Below are positions 1 through 5,341 of a DNA stretch of 5,549 nucleotides, in pieces. Below the pieces are notes generated by a model. The model saw only the letters and a program-made list of their open reading frames with translations, was not told where the DNA came from and ran no database searches. Each line of letters starts with the position of its first letter. The stretch's first letter is position 1. Origin of the DNA: Deltaproteobacteria bacterium (lineage in GTDB: Bacteria > Desulfobacterota > Binatia > UBA9968). Position numbers and translations under genes: made by a program. The stretch is from positions 1 through 5,549 of the forward strand of contig JAHKKJ010000288.1 of assembly GCA_020027655.1 (NCBI GenBank), in the 5' to 3' direction.

Positions 1-860
1 GGAGAGAGGTCTGCCCCTTCAATACACTCAAGCGCGCGCTCCACGTAGTCTCCATCTTCGCCAAACGGCAGATCGGTGCCGAATAAAATGTGATCGATGC
101 CCACCGTGTAGACCGCGCCCATCACCGCACCCGGATGGGAAGGGCCTGCGGTGTCATAGTAGAATGATTTGAGATACTCCGCGGGCGATTTTTGCGCTGC
201 GCTCTGGCGGCGGGCGCGGTCGATTCGCGCCAAAAGGGTGTGAATCGGGCCGCCCATGTGGCTCACCAGCCAAGTGATATTCTGACAATGGTCCAACATT
301 CCGCTGCAGATCATTTTGCCAAGGCAAAAGGCCGTATCCACCGGCCAGCCGATGTAATGATCGAGCTCAAAGGAGCGCCACGCTGCCGGAAAATCGTTCC
401 GTTCAGCCGGATGGATGAAAACCGGGAGTTTCATCTCATCGATTTTGGCAAAGGTCTCCTGAAATTCCGGCTCGTCGAGCGTGCGCCCAGCGACGTTCGA
501 CAGGACAGTGACTCCCCGTAATTCTAGCTCATGAACCGCGCGTTCCAATTCCGCCAACGCTTCGGTCCCACGCTGCAACGGCAGTGTGCAGAATCCGATA
601 AATCGATCCGGATGTTTTCGACAAATGGCGGCGATGCCATCGTTGAGAACCCGTGCAAGCGTGACGCTCAATTCCGGGCGGGCATACAATTTTTGAGCCG
701 GGAAGGTCAAGACCTGCCAGTCGATTTGTCCCTGATCCATGGATTCCAGACGCTCTTTTTCGTTCCATAGACTCTGTCTTCGGAATTTGGCTCCCGCCTT
801 CTCTGCCAAAGCCGCCGTGTATTCGGCGGGCGCGGCGTGGGCGTGACAATCAATCCTCAT
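1..860 (-). CDS. Amidohydrolase-2 family metal-dependent hydrolase/decarboxylase (partial, 3' end off the window)
   Basis: The reading frame is open from an ATG at 860 to the window edge: 286 codons, C-terminus missing. The TIM-barrel amidohydrolase-2 (ACMSD-like, PF04909-type) pattern is visible: an N-terminal HxH (H6-A-H8, in MRIDCHAH), a metal-ligand His in FIHPAE (H150), the VSHMGG motif with H201, and the late Asp in GTDLPFG (D263). In ACMSD-type enzymes the HxH, a barrel His and the late Asp bind zinc, and the SHMGG-like His is catalytic; the assignment here is by motif position. The family hydrolyses or non-oxidatively decarboxylates cyclic or aromatic acids, and the substrate cannot be told. 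Members are usually about 300-350 residues, so perhaps 30-60 are missing. The start is supported by AGGAGG (874-869), 8 nt upstream. No signal peptide is seen, so it is probably cytoplasmic. Fair alternatives are gamma-resorcylate decarboxylase-like or 4-oxalomesaconate hydratase-like enzymes. Confidence 0.9.
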   Translation of the reverse strand, partial: MRIDCHAHAAPAEYTAALAEKAGAKFRRQSLWNEKERLESMDQGQIDWQVLTFPAQKLYARPELSVTLARVLNDGIAAICRKHPDRFIGFCTLPLQRGTEALAELERAVHELELRGVTVLSNVAGRTLDEPEFQETFAKIDEMKLPVFIHPAERNDFPAAWRSFELDHYIGWPVDTAFCLGKMICSGMLDHCQNITWLVSHMGGPIHTLLARIDRARRQSAAQKSPAEYLKSFYYDTAGPSHPGAVMGAVYTVGIDHILFGTDLPFGEDGDYVERALECIEGADLS

Positions 861-868
861 TGGGAGAA

Positions 869-874
869 CCTCCT
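869..874 (-). promoter_or_regulatory. Ribosome binding site of the amidohydrolase
   Basis: A perfect AGGAGG on the minus strand lies 8 nt before the ATG at 860. It fixes the start in a frame that continues past the window edge. Confidence 0.8.
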
Positions 875-926
875 ATCCTGGATTATTCATGGCAGAGTGA
901 CCGAGGAGCGGTCGCGGCAAGCTACT

Positions 927-991
927 GTTTCGAGTTCCGAGTTTAAAGTTTCGGGTTCTCACTCGAAACGCGAGACTCGAAACCCGAAACT
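927..991. repeat. Nested inverted/direct repeat (GTTTCGAGT / ACTCGAAAC family)
   Basis: This AT/CG-alternating block lies in the spacer between the amidohydrolase and the TctC-like gene. AGTTTCGGGTT at 947-957 is perfectly complementary to AACCCGAAACT at 981-991 (11 bp). Inside it, CTCG (962-965) pairs with CGAG (971-974). GTTTCGAGT at 927-935 is also perfectly complementary to ACTCGAAAC at 961-969, and that same 9-mer recurs directly at 975-983. The block is therefore built from one short unit used repeatedly in both orientations. It encodes nothing visible. It could be a dispersed intergenic palindromic element (REP/BIME-like), or a structured spacer or terminator downstream of the TctC-like gene. 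No T-run follows the stem, so a classical intrinsic terminator is unlikely. Confidence 0.75.
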
Positions 992-1022
992 CTGAAGTGG
1001 ATACTCCCATGGCTCCAAGATC

Positions 1023-2096
1023 TCAATGGGTCGGCAGCGAGCCGGCGCCGGCGATTTTTTTAAAAAGTTCCACATCCTCTCGGTCGCGTGGCAATTGTTT
1101 CATGACCTTGTCGAACTCTTCGGGCATAAGCGGAGAAGGTTCTTCGCCTACCATCTTCGTATAGGCTTTGTAGAACTCGGGGTCTTTAAAGACTTTGCCG
1201 ATTGCCTCGCGAAGGATCTGGACTCGTCCCTCGGGAACACCTGGAGGGGTGATGAAGGTGGCGCCGGTCATCATGAAGGCACGATTTATCTCGAGCAATC
1301 TCCGCTCTTTGTCCGATTTGGCAAAGGATTCGATTTCTGGCACATGAGCGAAGCGCGGATGTTTAGCCTCTTTAGGAATCTGTAAGATCGCCTGAAAGTC
1401 CACCATTTTCTTCTCAACCCACTCCGGGTTGCGCTGTAATATTGTCGCGACCCGGCCTACCCTGGCGTCCAGTTCACCCCGCTGGACGGCTGCGTACAGC
1501 TCCGGTCCGGAGTAGCCGGTGATGAATTTTGGCTCTCGCAGCCGCAGGAGATATGCGAACATTCGCCCCAGTGTATATATGGTGTGGCCAACCGAGTGCC
1601 CTCCAACTCTAACCCCGCTGGCACTCTGAAGCTTATCGATACTGTTCAGATTAGCTTCCCGTCGGGTTAGAAAGACGTAGTGATCATTGGACTCTGGACT
1701 GCCAAAAAAGCTGAATTTGTCGAGATCATAGTCAACCCCGGTTTCACCCAGAACGGCAAACATGATGAACCCGCCCGGAGGGAATCCTAGGGTCAGTCCG
1801 TCAGCGCGAGCTGTCCGGTAAATATAGTTTGCCGCCTTTCGACCTCCGCCACCGGGCATATATTCAGGCACAAGATTTGGCTGACCAGGGATGTGTTTCT
1901 TGAGATAGGGCAAGAGCGCCTTCAGCCTCATGTCTCCCGTTCCTCCCGGTTCCTGGCCGCTAATGACCGTGATAGTTTTCCCTTGATAAAATGGAACCTG
2001 GGAAAAAACCCAACTGGGCTGGAGCAATAGATAGCCGAACCACAGGTGAATAACAGCCTCAACGGAGACTCTGAACCTACATTTTCTTGCTTTCAT
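1023..2096 (-). CDS. TctC/Bug-like periplasmic solute-binding protein (tripartite tricarboxylate transporter type)
   Basis: A complete 357-residue protein. Residues 1 to about 33 form a signal peptide (basic KARKCRFR, then a hydrophobic stretch ending near WVFS-Q), so the product is exported. The mature start FYQGKTITVI is followed by a PGGTGD loop (about 50-55), an MPGGGGRKAANYIY motif (80-93) and ADGLTLGF (98-105). These match the ligand-binding loops and the PDG-like motif of tripartite tricarboxylate transporter receptors, in the variant common in environmental deltaproteobacteria. Such proteins capture organic acids in the periplasm; the ligand is unknown. No TctA or TctB membrane subunits are in the window, so it is an orphan receptor here. 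The ATG at 2096 is chosen because GGAGG (2109-2105) sits 8 nt upstream and the signal peptide begins there. The frame stays open upstream to 2375, but that part encodes no credible protein. It overlaps the stop of the upstream remnant as ATGA. Confidence 0.88.
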   Translation of the reverse strand: MKARKCRFRVSVEAVIHLWFGYLLLQPSWVFSQVPFYQGKTITVISGQEPGGTGDMRLKALLPYLKKHIPGQPNLVPEYMPGGGGRKAANYIYRTARADGLTLGFPPGGFIMFAVLGETGVDYDLDKFSFFGSPESNDHYVFLTRREANLNSIDKLQSASGVRVGGHSVGHTIYTLGRMFAYLLRLREPKFITGYSGPELYAAVQRGELDARVGRVATILQRNPEWVEKKMVDFQAILQIPKEAKHPRFAHVPEIESFAKSDKERRLLEINRAFMMTGATFITPPGVPEGRVQILREAIGKVFKDPEFYKAYTKMVGEEPSPLMPEEFDKVMKQLPRDREDVELFKKIAGAGSLPTH

Positions 2097-2377
2097 CCTG
2101 AGCACCTCCATTCCACGACCTTCGTTTCGTGTAAGAAGCTTGAAAGAAGCGTCGCTGTGGCCAAATGCGGCTTGATTACGACGATGCGCATATCCAGTTC
2201 TTCTTGCTTGAAGAAACCGCGCTGCTCGCCATAAGCATATACCTGCTGGACATTGACGCTGGGCACTTGGAGAATCACCGAGGTCACTCGTTCTTGAGAG
2301 TGCAGCATCGATGTGTTCGCGAGCAGTACGAGAGCGAGCGCCGATGATCTCCTGAACCAAAGCATTGGCGCCCACAT
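2093..2377 (-). pseudogene. N-terminal remnant of an ABC-type NMT1/SsuA-like substrate-binding protein
   Basis: This is a 94-residue frame. The start (about 1-28) is a signal peptide: WFRR, a hydrophobic ALALVLLA core, then SMLHSQ. The segment from about 29 to 80 matches the opening of nitrate/sulfonate/taurine-type and THI5-like binding proteins: a beta strand, then QQVYAYGEQRGFFKQEEL, then DMRIVVIKPHLATATLLSS. In intact proteins this is followed by a G-D-I/V-D-Y-like segment and about 240 more residues. Here it breaks after LLSS into 14 unrelated residues and a stop. About three quarters of the protein is missing, so it should not bind substrate. ATG 2377 is preferred over an upstream TTG at 2395 because GAGGTG (2389-2384) is 6 nt upstream. 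Its TGA overlaps the ATG of the TctC-like gene. A direct repeat AAGAAGC (2133-2139 and 2144-2150) sits at the break and may mark the deletion junction. Confidence 0.7.
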
Positions 2378-2419
2378 ACTACGCACCTCGCCCAAGCAAA
2401 TCCATGCTGCCGATCTTTT

Positions 2420-2689
2420 CTATCTCCGCTCTAGGCTAAAGGCGGTCGCCCAGACCTTCGAAGGTCGCTCCACCGGCGGCTTCAGCAGGTTGGAATCAAG
2501 CGCGACCGTTTTGCCGTTTGCTATGGCGCCTTCAAGAGAATTTCTAAGAGAGTCATAGCGAGTGATGAAATCGATCATCGATGCTCCCTCCGCCAGTCGT
2601 CCCTGCTCTGCCAGGGAGTCGGCAACGAGAATGAAGGTGCCATCGTTGACGACGGCGAGATCCTTTGGTTTTACCGACGGGATACGCAT
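2420..2689 (-). pseudogene. N-terminal remnant of a fumarylacetoacetate hydrolase (FAH)-family enzyme
   Basis: This 89-residue frame resembles the small N-terminal domain of FAH-family hydrolases/isomerases. It starts MRIPSVKPKDLAVVNDG, has an ASMIDFITRYD segment (about 46-56), and ends in LLKPPVERPSKVWA (about 68-81). The RPSK-I/V motif normally leads straight into the catalytic domain (K-I-x-C-V-G-x-N-Y-x-x-H), which carries the metal-binding acidic residues. Here the frame ends after eight more residues, and the catalytic domain (roughly 200 residues) is absent from all frames up to the next gene. The product is therefore expected to be inactive. FAH enzymes cleave C-C bonds of acylpyruvates in aromatic-acid breakdown, which fits the neighbouring amidohydrolase. 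The ATG at 2689 has GAGG (2700-2697) 7 nt upstream; a TTG at 2716 in the same frame is less likely. The remnant of the ABC binding protein follows after 42 nt. Confidence 0.65.
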
Positions 2690-2795
2690 CTGGTTTCCTC
2701 TTTTTTGCTTTGCCAATGAGGTTTTATGAAAAAAATTCGATCTACCGGCTCCGAATCATTGTGTTGCTCCGTATCATTTGTCGCTTTGCACTGTC

Positions 2796-2987
2796 AATGC
2801 ACGGGTCGGTAGGGTCTTTGGTGGTGGCCGGGCGTCTGCTCCGTTTGAATCAGAACGGATGCTTCATGCTTTTGGTATCGCCGGAAGCCATTCCGCCGGG
2901 ACCATAGAATATGATCAGACGGGGGGCGAGATCAAACGGGTACACGTGGGGATCGCCGCGCGGGGGGGAATTCAGGCGGTGATGTAA
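2796..2987 (+). pseudogene. Internal fragment of an MmgE/PrpD-family protein, frameshifted
   Basis: From about 2856 the plus strand reads ERMLHAFGIAGSHSAG, then a TIEYDQTGGEIKRVH segment, then VGIAARGGIQAVM and a stop. This is the well-conserved central stretch of the MmgE/PrpD (2-methylcitrate dehydratase-like) family, usually ERM-x-HA-L/F-GIAGS, then K-R-x-H-x-G-x-A-A-x-G-G/A-I. Just upstream the matching residues lie in another frame: HGSVGSLVVAGRLLRLN at about 2800-2850. One missing base near 2851-2855 (AATCAGAACGG for an expected AAT-CCN-GAA-CGG) would rejoin LLRLN with PERMLHAFGIAG. About 180 N-terminal and 180 C-terminal residues of a roughly 450-residue protein are absent, so it is a dead fragment. 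It lies opposite in orientation to the FAH and binding-protein remnants. Similarity is judged from remembered family motifs. Confidence 0.6.
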
Positions 2988-3123
2988 GCGGGCTCGGTGA
3001 GGAGGAGTTCGCAGGTAGAGCAGCGAAATGCCAGCGACGTGAACGCTCGTTTCGTCTCCGCAAGGACCGCCACGTGCGGGAGTTCCAGGTTCGGTGATTT
3101 ACATGGTCTCTCTTTTGGGCTAC

Positions 3124-3149
3124 TAGGCAAGAGAGCAGTCTTCTGCCTA
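3124..3149 (+). promoter_or_regulatory. Hairpin directly upstream of the nitronate monooxygenase SD
   Basis: TAGGCA (3124-3129) is perfectly complementary to TGCCTA (3144-3149), with partial further pairing inside (GAG against TTC-like bases). The stem ends one base before the AGGGAGG at 3151. Folding could affect ribosome access, but there is no T-run and no known riboswitch pattern, so a function is only a guess. Confidence 0.35.
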
Positions 3150-3150
3150 C

Positions 3151-3157
3151 AGGGAGG
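3151..3157 (+). promoter_or_regulatory. Ribosome binding site of the nitronate monooxygenase gene
   Basis: AGGGAGG lies 4 nt before the ATG at 3162. It decides this start over the upstream in-frame GTG/TTG/ATG-type starts. The spacing is shorter than usual. Confidence 0.7.
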
Positions 3158-3161
3158 CACC

Positions 3162-4145
3162 ATGATACACACGCGTATTTGTGATCTGCTTGGCATCGTT
3201 CATCCCATTGTCTTAGGGGGGATGGGCACCGCAACCACCGCGCCCCTGGTCGCCGCCGTATCCAACGCCGGCGGCTTCGGCACGCTCGGCACGTCGGCAT
3301 TCAACGCCGCGCAGCTTGAAACCGAGATCGCATCCATCTGTGAGAGAACCGAAAAACCTTTCGGCATCAATCATTTGCTTTTCCAAATCCAAGAGGAAAT
3401 GTTCGCGGTCACCTTGCGCGCTAAGCCGGCAGTCGCTGCCTTTGCGTGGGCACGCAAGGACCAGGATCTGCGTGATTATTTTCAGCGCGCGCACGATATC
3501 GGGGCCAAGGTCATGTACATGGCGGGGGAGGTTCCCGAAGCGGTGCGCGCCGCGGAAGCCGGAGCGGACATCCTCGTGGCGCAGGGCACCGAAGCCGGAG
3601 GTCATGTGGTGTGGATGGCGTCGTTGCCGCTGGTGCCGATGATGGTCAAAGCCATAGCGCCTTTACCGGTGCTCTCCGCCGGCGGTATCGCCGATGGCCG
3701 CGGCCTTGCGGCGGCGCTGGCGCTGGGAGCCGAAGGCGTGTTGCTCGGCACCCGCTTCATGGCTACGCCGGAAGCGCCGATTCATCCCAACTTCAAGCAA
3801 GCGATCGTCAAAAGCGACGGCCACGATACCGTGCTGACAGAGATCCCCGATCTTGCCACCCAACGCGTCTGGCCGGGGGCGATGTCGCGCGCTCAGCGCA
3901 ACAAATTCATCGAACGCTGGTCCGGGCGCGAATGGGCGCTGCGTCAAAATGCGCGGGAGGTGGGCAAGCAAACTGCGACGGCCCGCGCCGCCGGTGACGT
4001 CGACAATGCCTCGCTATCGTTCGGTCAAGACGCGGGCTTGATCGATTCCATCAAAAGCGTGAAGGAAGTGGTTCAAGACATAGTCACGGAGGCGGAGGAA
4101 ATTATTAAAGGCCGCCTGCCGAGTCTTTTGCGGCAAGCTCGATAA
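3162..4145 (+). CDS. Nitronate monooxygenase-like FMN-dependent enzyme (2-nitropropane dioxygenase family)
   Basis: A complete 327-residue TIM-barrel flavoprotein, normal length for the family. Motifs in order: HPIVLGGMG (14-22), the N-terminal FMN-loop region; NAGGFGTLGTS (35-45); KPFGINHLL (65-73); VAQGTEAGGHV (139-149), whose GGH His (H148) corresponds to the conserved active-site region; then LSAGGIADG (171-179) and GAEGVLLGTRF (189-199), the phosphate-binding part for FMN. Family members oxidise alkyl nitronates such as propionate-3-nitronate with O2. Close relatives include FabK-type enoyl-ACP reductases and poorly characterised oxidoreductases, so the true substrate is uncertain. No signal peptide is seen, so it is cytoplasmic. 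The gene stands alone: the upstream plus-strand sequence is an MmgE/PrpD scrap, and the next gene converges from the minus strand after 125 nt. The C-terminal 30 residues form a charged helix. Confidence 0.9.
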   Translation: MIHTRICDLLGIVHPIVLGGMGTATTAPLVAAVSNAGGFGTLGTSAFNAAQLETEIASICERTEKPFGINHLLFQIQEEMFAVTLRAKPAVAAFAWARKDQDLRDYFQRAHDIGAKVMYMAGEVPEAVRAAEAGADILVAQGTEAGGHVVWMASLPLVPMMVKAIAPLPVLSAGGIADGRGLAAALALGAEGVLLGTRFMATPEAPIHPNFKQAIVKSDGHDTVLTEIPDLATQRVWPGAMSRAQRNKFIERWSGREWALRQNAREVGKQTATARAAGDVDNASLSFGQDAGLIDSIKSVKEVVQDIVTEAEEIIKGRLPSLLRQAR

Positions 4146-4270
4146 GTGGTTTTTCTAAACACAGAAATAGCTGGAGAAGAAATTTGCCGGACGAAAGTAA
4201 CACCCCAGCCGCGGATCAAATCGGAGGAGCGTCACAACAGCGGTCTGTGAAATAAGTGAAGCGAGTTTTA
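4146..4270. other. Intergenic region between convergent genes
   Basis: This 125-nt gap separates the stops of the nitronate monooxygenase and the arginine decarboxylase. A shared terminator would be expected here. Only a weak stem was seen (AGTGAA at 4255-4260 with TTTACT at 4267-4272, including one G-U pair), so no terminator is called. Confidence 0.5.
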
Positions 4271-4999
4271 CTAAAGGCTTTTTCTCGTGGACGTGAGGAG
4301 CTTGGCCTGCTCGATGCCGGATTTTGCCGGTTCTTTTGGACGCTGAGCTTCGGTGTTTTTCAGCTGGCCGTCGAGCGTTTGTCGCAAAACTTCTTCCTGC
4401 GGCGCACCCTGCGCGGCCACAGTGACGGACTTTGCGGTGTCCATAGACAGGTTGTCGTCGTTGATAAAAACCGCGGCGGCGAAGACCGTTGTCCAAAGGC
4501 CGTCTTTATTGCCGACCGCGGATTGAGTGATATTGGTGGTACGGACGATCTTTCCCGACATCTTAAAGATCTGTTCCCGCTCGTCCCAATCCATTTCCGG
4601 ATTAAATTCGATCCCCAAAGTGGTCGCCAGCATGCTGGCGGCAAGATCTTCGGCGTACTCTCCCGCTTTTTCGTCTGTCTCGCCAAACGAATGATGCTCG
4701 GAAAGATAACCATGCATGGACGAATCTGCGGGAATCGCCAGGCCGACGGAAGCGGCAATAAGGCGATTGGGCTCGTTGTAACTTTCTCGATCGTAAACTG
4801 CAAATACGATCTCACCGGGGCGCAACAGCTTTAATCCTTCCTCCTTGGGAATAATCTTGCAGCCTGGCGGATAGATGCTGGAGACGAGGACCAAATTGCA
4901 GTGAGCCAAGCCGGCGACCCTCAGCGCCATCTCAAAAGAAGCCAGTTTTTCCTTATGAACGCCGACTCCTTTGGTGAAAAAAACTTTTTTGGGAACCAT
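4271..4999 (-). CDS. pdaD: Pyruvoyl-dependent arginine decarboxylase (PvlArgDC) with a C-terminal extension
   Basis: A 242-residue protein that should convert L-arginine to agmatine and CO2, the first step of one polyamine route. Family hallmarks: PKKVFFTKGVG (3-13); NLVLVSSIYPPG (35-46), where the proenzyme is expected to self-cleave between S40 and S41 to give a beta and an alpha chain with the pyruvoyl group on S41; NEPNRLIAAS (75-84); GYLSEHHSFGET (97-108), where E101 aligns with the catalytic Glu109 of the Methanocaldococcus jannaschii enzyme and N35 with its Asn47; then AEDLAASMLATTLG (116-129) and NITQS (156-160). Family members are typically 160-200 residues. This one continues about 60 residues past the core (about 183-242) in a polar, Ala/Gln/Lys-rich tail. 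The ATG at 4999 is chosen because the family normally begins M-I/V-PKK and GGTAAG (5010-5005) lies 5 nt upstream; an in-frame GTG at 5005 is possible. The gene is divergent from the small gene at 5342. Confidence 0.93.
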   Translation of the reverse strand: MVPKKVFFTKGVGVHKEKLASFEMALRVAGLAHCNLVLVSSIYPPGCKIIPKEEGLKLLRPGEIVFAVYDRESYNEPNRLIAASVGLAIPADSSMHGYLSEHHSFGETDEKAGEYAEDLAASMLATTLGIEFNPEMDWDEREQIFKMSGKIVRTTNITQSAVGNKDGLWTTVFAAAVFINDDNLSMDTAKSVTVAAQGAPQEEVLRQTLDGQLKNTEAQRPKEPAKSGIEQAKLLTSTRKSL

Positions 5000-5253
5000 T
5001 TTCACTTACCGTAACACGACAAAGCTGAAGGGACAAGAAAAATTTGGTGAAGAGAGATGAAAAATAGCCTCCGTCACCATTCCCATTCCAGATTGAACGA
5101 GCGCTGACAAAGAGTGATCCTTCTTCGGCTCAGCAGTGATCTCTCGCGCGTCGTTTGCTAGCTTGCGATCATTGGATTCGGCAGAGACACAGTTTTAGGG
5201 CCTCAGATGTCCACAAGACCGCCTTGCGGGAGCACGTATCTTTGATAGAAAGC

Positions 5254-5335
5254 TATCGAGGAAGTCAGACATCGCAATGTTGCAGCTCATCTAAGGATCT
5301 ACCGAAGATGCAGAGCAAAGCAGTATCGAGGAGGT
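5254..5335 (+). repeat. Direct repeat of an SD-containing 12-mer
   Basis: TATCGAGGAAGT at 5254-5265 and TATCGAGGAGGT at 5324-5335 differ at one base and lie 70 nt apart. The second contains the AGGAGG that serves the gene starting at 5342. The first overlaps the 3' arm of the small hairpin at 5244-5257 and precedes a five-codon frame. The pair could be a duplicated translation signal or chance. Confidence 0.4.
5329..5334 (+). promoter_or_regulatory. Ribosome binding site of the small Cys-rich gene
   Basis: A perfect AGGAGG lies 7 nt before the ATG at 5342. An in-frame ATG at 5336 is too close to be used. This strong site is the main reason to treat the short frame as a real gene. Confidence 0.75.
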
Positions 5336-5341
5336 ATGATT

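Larger units (their letters stand above)
2988..3161. other. Intergenic leader region upstream of the nitronate monooxygenase gene
   Basis: No convincing plus-strand gene is present. The frame of the downstream enzyme is open back to 2997, but it lacks conserved sequence and a good start. On the minus strand a short stretch ending at 2972 contains FRCSTC, a possible scrap of a zinc-ribbon gene (see findings). A hairpin lies at 3124-3149. No convincing -35/-10 pair was found by eye. Confidence 0.5.
5006..5341. other. Divergent intergenic region between the arginine decarboxylase and the small Cys-rich gene
   Basis: These 336 nt should hold the promoters for both flanking genes, but no clear -35/-10 pair was found by eye. 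Visible structure: a 5-bp hairpin GATAG-AAAG-CTATC (5244-5257); a 12-mer TATCGAGGA(A/G)GT at 5254-5265, repeated at 5324-5335, where the second copy supplies the SD of the small gene; and a five-codon frame at 5277-5294 (MLQLI) 11 nt after the first copy. CCATTC occurs twice in tandem at about 5079-5090. No longer gene is evident. Confidence 0.5.

Noticed and set aside
192..770. Plus-strand open frames opposite the amidohydrolase
   Set aside because: They are antisense to a frame with HxH, SHMGG and GTDLPFG motifs and look like shadows.
927..991. CRISPR array
   Set aside because: The repeats are 9-11 bp, occur in both orientations and have no regular unique spacers.
2097..2375. In-frame N-terminal extension of the TctC-like protein
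   Set aside because: The extension is out of frame with the recognisable ABC binding-protein remnant on the same strand. It would also bury the signal peptide, and the ATG at 2096 has its own SD.
2771..2797. Minus-strand TTGACA (2797-2792) with TGATAC (2776-2771) as a promoter for the FAH remnant
   Set aside because: The -35 is perfect but the -10 matches poorly and the spacing is 15 nt. It also lies within former MmgE/PrpD coding sequence.
2997..3161. In-frame N-terminal extension of 55 residues on the nitronate monooxygenase
   Set aside because: The family begins near MIHTRICDLLGI, the SD at 3151 supports 3162, and the extension has no family-like sequence.
3213..3997. Open frames on both strands overlapping the nitronate monooxygenase
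   Set aside because: They are Arg/Gly-rich shadow translations of GC-rich codons, with no SD and no motif.
4255..4272. Terminator between the convergent genes
   Set aside because: The stem is only 6 bp with a G-U pair and no following T-run on either strand, and it overlaps the decarboxylase stop.
4256..4834. Long plus-strand open frame (192 codons) opposite the arginine decarboxylase
   Set aside because: The minus strand carries clear family motifs over the same bases, and the plus-strand translation has no recognisable domain or SD.
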